64,000 bases of DNA. Source: Hygrophila difformis (Eukaryota > Streptophyta > Magnoliopsida > Lamiales > Acanthaceae). Shown in pieces: positions 45,347-56,326 of this stretch. The translations under genes were made by a program, and so were the position numbers. The stretch's first letter is position 1. Each line of letters starts with the position of its first letter. Below the pieces are notes generated by a model. The model did no database searches, was not told the DNA's origin, and saw nothing but the letters and a program-made list of their open reading frames with translations. Where the stretch lies: positions 7,964,394 to 8,028,393 of the forward strand of contig JAOANR010000005.1 of the NCBI GenBank assembly GCA_030278955.1. The letters are read 5' to 3'.

Positions 45347-46255
45347 GTAAGTAAGGATCAAATTAATTGAAATGGTTCTACGGCTCTCCGAGTCGAAGTC
45401 GTAGCCTCCGGATTCACTGTTTGTCTCCCGAGATCCTTCGTACTCCTTCTCTTGTTCTGAATAGGGGTTTAGGAAGACAAACGGGTTAAGTTAGATTTAT
45501 ATTCAAAATTTAGAATGGAAAATGTGGACAACGTCTTACCACACGATCCCTCTATGTCCAGGAGTCTCTGAATTCATCCGACACGGTCCTCCTTAGTTGT
45601 CTTCTTGCTTCCGACGGCTTAAGACTAGGGTTTTTCGGTGTTTGGAAATAGGTGGAAAAATTCAAAGACTTTGAAAATTGTTCGGGGCTGAATGAGGAGA
45701 GTATTTATAGATTCAATGGACTTGAGGACGTCCAAAGGTCAGATATGGTGGTCCTTGGGCCGCAAGACGTGCAACAACCTCGAAAAATCCGAAATCGGGC
45801 GAGCGAATCTCGCCGGAGCCGTTTCTGACGGCTGGCGCGCCCGTGGCGCGGGAAACGGCTCGCCACGCGCGGAGGCCGCGTGGCCTTGGCCTGGACTTTG
45901 TTCCGGGCCGGGTCGTGCGATCCGTCGGGCCTTTTTTCCTCTCTTTCGGACTTCTATCCTTCTATGTTCTTGGGCTTCAATTTTCGGGCTATTCTTGGGC
46001 TCTAAATTCCTATCTTAATTTTATTCGGATCTCAATTTATTTTTGGATTTGAATTATTGAGTCCATTTGTATTGGGTTCTCGTTCAACAATTTACTTAAT
46101 TAAATTACCTCCGACTCACGGCTCTTCAAAATTTAAACTCCCTTTTAATTTTTGAATAAATTCCCATTTCTCTTTCCATCTTCATTTTAGTTATTGATTT
46201 ATTTATGTATTTATTTATTTATTTATTTTATGTGAAAAATTTTTCGGGTATTACA
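45347..46255 (-). repeat. Gypsy B 3' LTR, proximal part, beginning with the duplicated 86 bp
   Basis: 45347-45432 repeats 29165-29250. 45433-46255 completes the LTR up to TATTACA. The minus-strand TATA box ctataaatac at 45701-45710 is intact here but mutated in the 5' LTR. Open frames such as 45692-46018 recur in the other LTR at 54602 and have no domain. Confidence 0.88.
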
Positions 46256-46517
46256 GTCTACCCTCCTTAAGAATCAACTTCGTCCTAGAAGTTGCGTTTC
46301 AGCTTTTCTCGAGCTAAGAACTAGGGTCCTTTCGTTCGTTTCGTGGTTTCTTTATTTTTATATTATGATATGACTGAACTCAGAATTGAGATTCCCAAGT
46401 TACCTACGTACCCTGTGAAGGGATCAAGCCATTACGTAGTTCAAAATAATTTGAATTTGTTTATTCATTTCGGACTAGAATACACGGTGTTACATCCTCT
46501 CCCCCTTAAGCTTGCAG
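46256..46517 (-). other. Gypsy B PPT, relic U3 and upstream PPT
   Basis: In element sense, pol ends, then cttaagggggagagga (46510-46495) runs into tgtaacaccgtg (from 46494), an LTR-like start. A block with acgtaatggcttgatccctt follows, and finally aaggagggtagac before the true LTR. The order is the same as in Gypsy A. Confidence 0.7.
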
Positions 46518-49500
46518 TTATGTCCCCATAATTGTGGTTGTATCGGTTCGAAACAGGGTCGGGTAACATTCCTTCATCTCCGAATCTAATTCCCATGTTG
46601 TTGTTTCACTTTCATGGTTCGACCAAAGAACCTTGACCATCTTCACGGTCTTATTTCTTGTCACTCTTTCCTTGACATCCAGTATTCGTACCGGGACCTA
46701 TTCATAAGTCAAGTCATCCTCTAGTTCAACCACGTCCGACTGAAGTACATGTGTCGGGTCCGGCACATATTTTCTTAGTTGTGAGACATGAAATACATTA
46801 TGAACACGAGCCAATTGTGGCGGTAAAGCCAATCGGTAGACTAGATTTCCGACTCGTTCTAGAATTTCATAAGGTCCTATGTATCGAGGGCTCAACTTCC
46901 CTCGTTTGTCAAAGCACATCACCCCCATCATTGGTGATATCTTCAGCATGACCTTATCTACCACTTGGAATTCTAGGTCTTGTCGTCTCACATCAGCATA
47001 ACCCTTTTGGTGGTCTTAGGCAGCTTTCATATTCCCTTGGATCACTTTTATTTGTTGGGCCATATCTTCGACAAGTTGTGGTCCCACTACCATAGCCTTA
47101 TCGCTTGCTTCCCAACTCAACGGGCTTTGGCACCTTCGTCCATACAGTGCTTCGAACGGTGCCATGCCAATACTAGCATGGTAGTTGTTGTTATAGGAAA
47201 ACTCAATTAGGGGTAAATGATTTTTCCAACTTCCCTTAAACTCTAGCACACATGCCCTTAGCATGTCTTCAAAGGTTTGGATCGTTCTCTCGGTTTGTCC
47301 ATCCGTCATCGGGTGGAATGCAGTGCTCATTTTGATTTGTGTACCGATAGCTTTTTGCAACTCCGTCCAAAAGTGTGAGACAAATCTACTGTCTCCATCA
47401 GAATGTCATGTGGTACCCCATGTCGTTGTACCACATTATCAATGTAGGCTTGGGCCAATTGGTCCATAGTCCAAGTATCCTTCATTGGGATAAATATGGT
47501 CGTTTTTGTTAGCCTATCCATAATCACCCAGATCTTATTCATCCCTTTAGGTGAACGTGGTAATCCCGAGACAAAGTCCATTGAGATGCCATCCCACTTC
47601 CAACTTGGAATCTACAGTGGTTGCATCAACCCTAGGGGTTTTTGTCGCACTGCCTTAACCTTCTGGCAGGTGAGGCATTTCGCTACGAAGTCTGCCACTT
47701 CCTTCTTCATCCCCGACCACCAGTAGATCTTGTTCAGATCCTTATAAAGTTTGTCACCTCCAGGGTGTACTGAATATGGTGTGTTGTGCCCTTCTTCCAT
47801 CAATCTTTGTTTCAGCTCAATGCACTTCTGAGGCACGCACCATCTTCCTTTGAAGCGAACGCTTCCATCCTCGTGGAGAGCAAATTCTATTGCCTTGCCA
47901 TCGGCAATACACTTCTTTATCCTCTCCAACTTTACGTCCCCCGGTTGAGCGAGTTTGATCTCGTCTAATATTGGAGTCTCTACAATCATTGCGTTGATCA
48001 TTTCGCTCACTGTGCCAGGATGCACAAGCTCCAAGTTCAATCTTGCCAAATCCTTGTACAATGCCAGCGGAATCGCCAACGAGTATGTCACGTGTTGGGT
48101 CTTCCGACTTAAAGCATCGGCTACCATATTCGCCTTCCCCTCGTGGTAGGATATCTCTAAATCATAATCCTTGATAAGCACCAACCATCTTTGTTGTCTC
48201 AAATTCAGCTCCCTTTGGGTGAATATATACTTCAGACTCTTGTGATCGGTGAACATTCGACACTTTCGCCCATAAAGATAGTGTCTCCATATCTTCAGAG
48301 CGAAAACGACAGCTGCCAACTCCAAGTCGTGTGTCGGGTAGTTCTCCTCGTGAGGTTTCAGTTGGCGTGATGCATATACAACGAACTTCAAGTCTTGCAT
48401 CAGAACGCAAGAACGCATCCTAATCCTTCCTTCGAAACATCACTGTAAACTTCGAAGTCACCATTCTCTGATGGTAGTGTCAATACGGGTGTAGTCGTGA
48501 GTCATTTCTTTAGCTCTTGAAACGCAGTGTCACACGCATCGGTCCACTCGTATTTTGCTCCCTTCTTCAGTAGCTGGGTTAAAGGACGTGCGATTTTCGA
48601 GAAATCCTTCACAAATCGCCTATAATACCCAGCCAGTCCAAGAAAACTCCTTATTTCCGTTGGACTCGTCGGCGCTGCCCACTCCGTCACGGCAGAAACT
48701 TTCGCGGGGTCCACTGAAACTCCATCAGCGAATACTATGTGTCCAAGGAATGCTACTTCCTTCAACCAAAAATCGCATTTGGACAGCTTTCCATATAGTT
48801 GATTCTTTCGCAAGATCCCTAACACTTGATGCAAATGTTGGGAATGCTCTTCCTCGCTCTTCGAGTAGATCAGGATGTTGTCGATGAACACCACTACACA
48901 CTGATCTAATAACTCTCGAAACACATTGTTCATGGATTCATGAACATTGCAGGAGCGTTTGTTAACCCAAAGGATAACACTGTGAACTCATAGTGGCCAT
49001 ATCAAGTTCGGAACTCCGTCTTCGGGATGTCTTTCTCGGCGATCCTCAGTTGGTAATACCCAGATCGCAAGTCTATCTTCGAGAACACCGAAGCTCCCTT
49101 CAATTGATCGAATAGATCCTCGATCCTAGGTAGGGTATACTTGTTCTTGATGGTCACTTGATTCAGTCCCCTATAATCGATGCAAAGACGTAATCCTCCG
49201 TCTTTCTTCTTAACGAATAAAACCGGTGCTCCCATGGAGAAGTACTCGGTCTTATGTATCCCTTTCCCAGTAGTTCTTCGAGTTGCTCCTTTAACTCCTT
49301 CATCTCCAAGGGTGCCATCCTGTACGGAGCTTTTAAAACAGGCTTTGTTCCCGTAATGAGATCTATGGTGAATTCAAGATCTCGCTCAGGTGGCATGCCC
49401 GGAACGTCTTCGGGAAACACGTCCGGGTATTCTCTTACATCTGGAATATTGTCAACCTTGTACTCTTCCGCCTCAAGGTTGTGAACGTAGCACGCATACA

Positions 49501-50167
49501 ATTCATACCCCTTACGCATCAAGTTACACAGTTTGAGGGCACTAACGATTTTGTTGCGCCTCTTAGGGGGTTGAGAGTAAAAGATAACTCTCCTTCCCCT
49601 AGTTTTCGACAGGGTGATCTTCTGTTTCTGACATTCAATCACCGCTTTATACTGGGACAACCAATCCATTCCCAGTATAATGTCAAAGTCCCTTAAGTTA
49701 AATTCTACAAAGTTCGCAAAGAATTCTACGTTCTTGATCACTATAGGAATTTCGTTGTAACGTTTAGAGCAAGCTACTACTTCTCCTGAAGATACTTGAA
49801 TTCCTAAGCTAATTATCTCGCACTTAGGTAGATCTAACTCAGTCACTACTCTTGATGCTATAATAGAACAACTAGCTCCAGAATCAAATAAAACCTTAAG
49901 GGGTGTATTTAGAACGTGAAAAGTACCTGCCATCACTTCTCCCTGTGCAGGAACGTTTGCTTGATTGATCACTTTGAGTCGTCCCATAGGGCGTCCTTGA
50001 TTGCCCTGTTGATTCGGATTCGGCTGCTGATTTTGCTGCTGATTATGATGTTGTGGAGGGCGCTGGTTCTGGTTAGGATGATTCTGAGGGGGTCTGTACC
50101 CCTGATTGTTGCCATTTCGTCCATTTTGATTATGGGGCTGCACCGGCCCCGTTACCAAGTCTTCCAT
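46518..50167 (-). pseudogene. Gypsy B pol (protease, RT, RNase H, integrase, chromodomain-like end)
   Basis: The protease is LFDSGASCSII. The RT shows [20 protein letters not shown], then [17 protein letters not shown] and [13 protein letters not shown]; the catalytic motif is FIDNILIYS, with Asn for the second Asp (48877-48879). RNase H is [20 protein letters not shown] and [20 protein letters not shown]. The integrase has an HHCC finger ([26 protein letters not shown]) and an end reading [12 protein letters not shown]. The chromodomain-like C-terminus is ILDVKERVTRNKTVKMVKVL, WSNHESETTTWE, ending IMGT. Frame breaks occur near 49210, 49002, 48930, 48430, 47600, 47400 and 47030, with a TAG near 46698. 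This chromodomain form suggests the Tekay/Del branch (inference). Confidence 0.88.
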
Positions 50168-51227
50168 CTTAGTTATATTCTCAATCCTAGTTCGGCATTC
50201 CCGACTCTAGTGACCCATCCCGCCACATCGGTAGCACGCACCCTGCTGAGGGCATCCTCTCGCCCAATGAGGTCTGCCACATCTTGGATATGGTGGCGTA
50301 GGACCTCCTTGGTTGAATCTCCTCCCATTGTTTCCCCCGTTATTCAAATGTTGTAGCCTATTCGGCCCTCCCCGATATTCGTTCCTTCTTGCATTGTTCT
50401 CATTTCTCGTATCCCTGTTTCTTTTGTCTTGGGGACTCCGGCTGGACTCCCCACTTATCCTCCTCTTGAGTTGCTGTACGCGTGCCACTGCCACAGCAAG
50501 ATCGTACACGGCCTGCAAGTCGGGGTAGTGTACCCTGTGATCACCTCACGAATTGCCAGATTCAAACCCATCTCAAACTTCTGGGCTTTCTCCACATCCG
50601 TTGGCACCAGCCTTGGCGCGAATCATACCAATTCCTTGAATCGGGTAATACTCCTGCACCGTCTGCCCGCCTTGTTTCAGTGATAAAAACTCCTCATACA
50701 TTGCCGCCTTCGTGCTCATGGGATAAAATCGGTCCCTGAGCAATTCCATCAGTTCTGCACCATGAATAGGGCTCTTCATCCTCCGTTAGCTTTCCCTGGG
50801 TGGCCTGCCACCAATCGTCTGCTTCGGCCCCTAAGTAATACGAGGTGACGTGTACTTTCTCCCCCTCCGGGCACTTGACGGCGTTCAACAGTTTGTCAAA
50901 TGTTCTAATTCATTGCTCCAGTTTGGCAGGATCTTCCTCACCAGCGTAGTGTGGTGGCTGGTAGGGGTTCACCATAGCCAAATAATTGATGCGAGCCTGG
51001 GGCGGAGGCACCGCCAGTGCTTGTCCTTGATTCATTTGCGCGTTTCCCAGCGCAATCAGAACCTCCTCAATCGTCCGGAGACGGTCGCCCATGTTGTTCG
51101 GTGCGGGGGCGTCTTGCGCACCTTGGTTTTGGGCTCCTATAGGTTGAGCTTGCTCCGTGGTGTTCAGTGGTACTTCGTTAGTGGTTTGTGGTGCAGGTTG
51201 GTTTCTCGGTCTTCCCCTTAGTGCCAT
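50168..51227 (-). pseudogene. Gypsy B gag
   Basis: Starts MALRGRPRNQPAPQ at 51227. It reads APNNMGDRLRTIEEVLIALG and NPYQPPHYAGEEDPAKLEQ, then TGA at 50910-50912 in place of Trp. It continues RTFDKLLNAVKCPEGEKV, then EADDWWQATQGKL, then RFYPMSTKAAMYEEFLSLKQ in another frame. The end has CYRCGGMGH, a stop, then SREC. The layout parallels Gypsy A Gag closely (SVEELLVALG, PPHYDGQEDPAKLEGW), which shows common descent. Several frameshifts near 50760 and 50640 separate the parts. Confidence 0.87.
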
Positions 51228-51400
51228 TCTCTTACAACCTATATAAATTAGACTACAAGAGTTTGGATAGATCATTTAGACAGGGAATTGTGGAATCATG
51301 TAAGTGATTGAGTGTGAAATGTATATCCAGATGCAACGCTCGGCCAAGGTTTAAATGGGCCGAATTTGTTTTTTTTTGTTTTTATTGTTTTTTTCGAGGT

Positions 51401-51473
51401 CAGGGTTCAGGGTTCAGGGTTTAGGGTTTAGGGTTTTAGGGTTAGGTTTTTCATTTAGGGTTTAGGGTTTAGG
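51401..51473. repeat. Interstitial plant-telomere-like repeats
   Basis: About ten degenerate units of tttaggg / ttcaggg (cagggttcagggtttaggg, gggtttagggtttagg) in the element leader. Confidence 0.85.
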
Positions 51474-51844
51474 TTTTTTTAAGAACAGAGGCGTTGTTCA
51501 GTTTTTTTTTGTCGATTTTTGCTTGGGAAGCCACCAAATATTTGGAATTTAGGGAATTTTTAATAAATAAATAAATGAATGAAACTTGTATTTTATTTCT
51601 TAAAAGAAATTTTGTTACAAGTGATAGGGTGTACAAAAATAGAAATATTTACTAGAAAAATAGTATTTACTAAAATAGAATTCCTAAGAATTTAAGCTTC
51701 TTCCGGCAGGGTAGCAAGGTCCTCCACTGGGTCTTCCTCCACTGGATTTGGATCCGCCGGCCCCATCAAGTGATCCTCCACTGGACTTAGCGGTAGTAGA
51801 ATGTTTGCGAGGTGGATCAAATTTAACCCTTGGTCTATGATCTT

Positions 51845-52060
51845 CTAGTTTAAGTTGTGGTTTAGTTCAATAAGGTTGTGGACTTGATGTTCAAGTTGAT
51901 TGATGTGGTGGTGGTCAGCTTCCCTTAGGTTTCCCATATGGTGTATGTTTGCTTCCAATTGAGCTATTCGGTGTTTCAGTTGTATACTTTGTTGGGAGTG
52001 AAGATAAGCACTCATCATTTTGACCATCAGGTTTATCATGTCTTGGTTTTGGTTAGTCAT
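51845..52060 (-). CDS. Small coiled-coil ORF in the Gypsy B leader
   Basis: 71 residues starting MTNQNQDMINLMVKMMSAYL. Hydrophobic residues recur with heptad-like spacing (LKHRIAQLEANIHHM, INQLEHQVHNLIELNHN), and it is rich in His, Asn and Gln. It lies between the PBS and gag, in the gag sense. Sequence before its ATG (tgtttgcactag) matches the Gypsy A leader, where no such ORF follows. The family is unknown. It is open although gag and pol nearby are broken, but it is short enough for that to be chance. Confidence 0.35.
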   Translation of the reverse strand: MTNQNQDMINLMVKMMSAYLHSQQSIQLKHRIAQLEANIHHMGNLREADHHHINQLEHQVHNLIELNHNLN

Positions 52061-52595
52061 CTAGTGCAAACAAGAAATCTAAGTTAGAACGTGTCAAGCT
52101 TCTAGTCATCTAGGTGTAGAGAATGCAATATGCATATGCACATGATGATCCCCCAAAAGTAAATCATGCATCATATTTATTTATTTACCATGGGCTTTTA
52201 AAAACAAAAATTTATTCCTATGGTGAACTAATTAAAAATAATAGTAATATTGTTTGAGCCTCTATATTGGGCCAAAAATAATATTTGGGGGCTCTTATTA
52301 AAAATATAAGTATAAGTATTGGGCCTAGAAAAATTTGGACCCTAATTTTTTAAAAAAATGGGGATTGGGCTTTAAAGATAATTGGGATTTAAAATAATTT
52401 GGGCTCCAATTTAAAAATAGTGTTTGGGCTAAAAATAATTTGGGCTAAAATTTTAATATAACAATTTGGGCTCTTTATAAGAGAATACCTTTAAAACTAA
52501 TGGTTTAAAAATAATACTTTAAAAATAATGAAAGTAATAATAATAATAGTTTAAAAATAATAATGGTTTAAAAATAATAGTTTAAAAATATCCGA

Positions 52596-52607
52596 GCTCT
52601 GATACCA
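52596..52607 (-). other. Primer binding site of Gypsy B
   Basis: Minus-strand tggtatcagagc, separated from the 5' LTR end by three bases (aag in tgttacaagttgg). Confidence 0.88.
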
Positions 52608-52610
52608 ACT

Positions 52611-55165
52611 TGTAACACCCCGGTTTTGATAACTTAGGCTGGGATGTCACCGCCACACCTCCCTAGCAAGACACGACTTCTTCTAACTTGCTAGAGAGAT
52701 GCAAGGCTAGGTTTTCAGAATTTAAAACATTTAAAAACGCCCATATAGATAATATAAAATAAAAATAGAAGAGTAAATCACATGCAGTATTTATCTATCT
52801 AGCAGCGGAAAAGTAAAAGAATGTAAATGGACCATTATGGCCAAAACAAGGGTTAAACAGGCCCGTTATGCAAGTCATGATTAAGAACAGGATTTCAGAA
52901 AAATGTTTTCCCCTAAAGCCCAATGCATGCCATACTCATGCATGTTGTCCATACTCTGAAAGAAAAGAAAAATACAACGGTTGTCAGTATAAAAATACTG
53001 AGTAAGTTAACCCCTAGCATATGATTATGGGGTTTCAAAGCCTTTAATTAATTTAAAAACATGAACTACTTCTAACAAGATTTCATACATCATACAATTT
53101 AATTTAGCTAACTCAAAAGATCAAAATGCATCACTTAAATACATGGATTCTAAATGATCATACCTTTGCAAGTAAATAAACAAAAGACGTATTTTAAAAG
53201 CACAATTTAATAAAAAAAAATAACTCCAAGTTTTTTAATTTCCCCATTACTTCAAGATTAGGTATTTCAAGTATTTCTCGATTGCATCGCAATCTCAACA
53301 AGTTTAGCCGGTAATCCGGCGGCCGCAGCCGTATCCGCCATATCCAGTACCACTCCGGAGCCTCGGGAAACCCATACGGATATCCCGAGAGTGTAGGCCC
53401 TATATCTCTTGCCGTTTTGGCATAATTTCTCATATTTCACACCGTCGTCCATATCGGCACGACGCAGTTAGGAGGGCACCATGCAGAGCACTCACCCCCT
53501 AAATTGTTTTTAATCAAGTCTTAACGGGATTTTGAAAAGCGTTGTTTATATTTTTCAAAATGAGTTTCGTTGGTTTGTTTCGAAAAGACACTTTTCCAAA
53601 TTTTCGCAATTTGCTCAAGATACAACTTTCACATGGTTGATGTCCGCGCCATTCGCATTTAAAAATTCATTTAAGTGTAGAAAAATCTGAAAATTCTACA
53701 GTAGCTCAAAAACACTGTAATGAACAAGTTTCGTGTTTTAAGTTTTTCGATCCTGGGTAAGGAAACGAGTCAAAAGTTTGAATTTGTACAAAGACACTAA
53801 GCTGTCAGGATTCAGAATGTAGCAACTTCCAAAGATCCGATTTTTAACTTATCAAAAGAACACCAATATTTATGAAATTTTACAGAGATATTCATGACTT
53901 ATAAATATAAAAATTTCATGTTCAACTCAGGTCCTAATTCGGCCTAGATCTAGTGTCAAAATAGCCAACAAGTTCGAAATTTAAATCTGTCACCATTTCA
54001 GAATTCGGTTTCATTGCAGGTTCGTCCGGATCAGATTTCAGGCATCACAACTTACCGAAAAATTATGAAATATTTATAGAATATAGATCAGAGTCTTGGA
54101 AACACTTTTTATGTTTTGAGTTTTTCCGTTTAAGTATTTTAAAAGATCCGAAAAATTCGAGTAAAAACACTGCACGTGTGAAATTCCATTTTAACAGATT
54201 TTATGGGGTTTCTTAATAGATCTTTATGTTCGGGTTACATTTTAGCCTCCACAACTGTAAGTAAGCATCAACTTACTTGAAATGGTTCTACGGCTCTCCG
54301 AGTCGAAGTCGTGACCTCCGGATTCATCGTTTGTCTCCCGAGATCCTTCGTATTCCTTCTCTTGTTCCGAATCGGGGTTTAGGAAGAAAAATGGGCTAAG
54401 TTAGATTTATATTCGAAATTTAGATTGGAAAATGTGGACAACATCTTACCACACGATCCCTCTATGTTCGGGAATCTCTGAATTCGTCCGACACGGTCCT
54501 CCTTCGTTGTCTTCTTGCTTCCGACGGCTTAAGACTAGGGTTTTTCGGTGTTTGGAAATAGGTGGAAAAATTCGAAGACGTTGAAAAGTATCCGGGGCTG
54601 AATGAGGAGAGTATTTCTAGACTCAATGGACTTGACGACGTCCAAAGGTCAAATATGGTGGTCCTTGGGCCGCAAGACGTGTAACAACCTCGAAAAACCC
54701 GAAATCGGGCGAGCGAATCTCTCCGGAGCCGTTTCTGACGGCTGGTGCGCCCGTGGCACGGGAAACGGCTCGCCACGCGCGGAGGTCGCGCGGGCTTGGC
54801 CTCGACTTCGGTCCGAGCTGGGTCGTGCGATCCGTCGGACCTTTTCTCCTCTCTTTCGGACTTCTATCCTTCTATGTTCTTGGGCTTCGATTCCGGCTAT
54901 TCTTGGACTCTAAATTCATATCTTAATTTTATTCAGATCTCAATTTAATTTTGGGTTCGAATTATTGAGTCCATTTGTATTGGGTTCTCGTGCAACAATT
55001 TACTTAATTAAATTACCTCCGACTTTACGGCTCTTCGAAATTTAAAATCCCTTTTAATTTTTGAATTAAATTCCCATTTTTCTTTCCATCTTCATTTTAA
55101 TTATTGATTTATTTATGTATTTATTTATTTATTTATTTTATATAATAAATTTCTCGGGTATTACA
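52611..55165 (-). repeat. Gypsy B 5' LTR
   Basis: 2555 bp, complete. In element sense it starts TGTAATACCCGAG at 55165 and ends GGTGTTACA at 52611. The position of the TATA box (54611-54620) reads ctagaaatac instead of ctataaatac. The right flank GAGTC is the target duplication. Confidence 0.92.
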
Positions 55166-55553
55166 GAGTCGCACAAAATGATGTTCTTGGAAACGTAGGT
55201 CAAGCGACTCCCTCATCTGTTGGAAGCCCGTTTACACATCGAATTGGGCAGTACCTTTGCCGGATGCCATCGGATTTCTAGTCATCAGCTACCAGGTGGA
55301 TCTTCTTTTAAAGTTCGGTGGCTTTTGGTATTTGTCCATAAAATGAAGACCAATTGCGATATACTCCCTCCATTTTTTTTTAATAACTACATTGTCTAAT
55401 TTGCTACTATTCACACACTTGTTTTGACTTAAAGTTTAAATATATAGATATAAAAGTTAAAATAAGCCAAGTAGGGTCTTATTAAAATTTTAGAATTTTT
55501 ACTTCTATCAAATTTGAGTTATTAGTGGTTTGAAATATGTATTGAACTATAAC
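55166..55553. repeat. Right arm of the interrupted inverted repeat, with MITE
   Basis: Reverse complement of 27150-27532, including actccctccattttttt (mariner-MITE end at 55365) and ccggatgccatcggattt. The first 30-odd bases (acaaaatgatgttcttggaa) are the presumed loop of the original palindrome. Confidence 0.8.
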
Positions 55554-56266
55554 ACCCAATAAAAATTTTAAATAGAAATTTAAACTTTAATAAATAAATA
55601 TTCAAAATATCTCATGAATTAAAATTTATAGAAGATTAAAAGGAAAAGATTATTTTTCGAAGCGCTGATTATTTAAGTCCATATTGAATGGTTAAGACTA
55701 TTTAGTTAAAAGTTAGTATAATTATTTAGTCACTTTTAAATCATTAATCATGGATCAATAATCGGGTAGAATTAATTCCGAATTATGCTACGAGAGTTCC
55801 GAAGAGAGGCTTAGCCTCGAACAATGTTCAACTATCAGAATCTAAATGAGTTGGAAGATCTCGAATTTTTAATTAAGGATCCGAACTGTCCAATTATAAA
55901 ATTTCAAAGCTCGGATAGTTATTTCTATTAGAACCAACTACTTGAGGATTTCTCAATACCGTTAAGTACATGGATTTGTTATAAGCGATTGGATTGAATA
56001 TTATTAGACTCGTATTATTTTAAGGAGATCCACTATTAGGTGATTAAATCCATGAGTATATTAAACTCTATTATGGTATAGAAACTACAAAATAGGTTAA
56101 AAGATTATTAGATAATCCACGATTAAAAATAATTAAACCCGAATATGGCAACAATATTCTCCCACTTCATTAAATCATATCTACAAAATATCCATATAAT
56201 AAATCCTTAGTTAATTAACCACAATTAATTAAATTAATTATGTATTAATTAAATTGGGGTGTTACA
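55548..56266 (-). repeat. Candidate 3' LTR of Gypsy C
   Basis: In element sense it starts TGTAACACCCCAATTTAATT at 56266, after the polypurine tract cctaagggggagggat (56267-56282), and ends GGGTGTTATA at 55548, about 719 bp. It does not align clearly with the 5' LTR beyond the terminal ttaaaattttt word, so its outer limit is tentative. Confidence 0.55.
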
Positions 56267-56326
56267 ATCCCTCCCCCTTAGGATCATTCGTCCTCGAATG
56301 CATGAAGATGGATTGAGTAGGTTACC

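Larger units (their letters stand above)
51228..52595 (-). other. Gypsy B leader between PBS and gag
   Basis: About 1.37 kb, twice the Gypsy A leader. It contains a telomere-like repeat patch, a small coiled-coil ORF and, from 52200 to 52590, A-rich DNA with recurring gggct / aataatttggg words. No other gene is seen. Confidence 0.6.
27533..55165 (-). mobile_element. Gypsy B: degraded Ty3/gypsy chromovirus containing two nested elements
   Basis: Element on the minus strand with 5' LTR 52611-55165, PBS, gag, pol with chromodomain-like end, PPT and a 3' LTR (27533-29250 plus 45433-46255) split by a later insertion. The 5-bp duplication GAGTC flanks the whole (27528-27532 and 55166-55170). The LTRs match along 2.5 kb but differ at many sites, so this is the oldest layer. 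Its LTR ends, PPT and 3' leader match those of Gypsy A. Numerous stops and frameshifts make it non-functional. Confidence 0.9.

Noticed and set aside
45692..46052. Open frames repeated at 54602-54948
   Set aside because: LTR copies of Gypsy B around the TATA region; no protein similarity.
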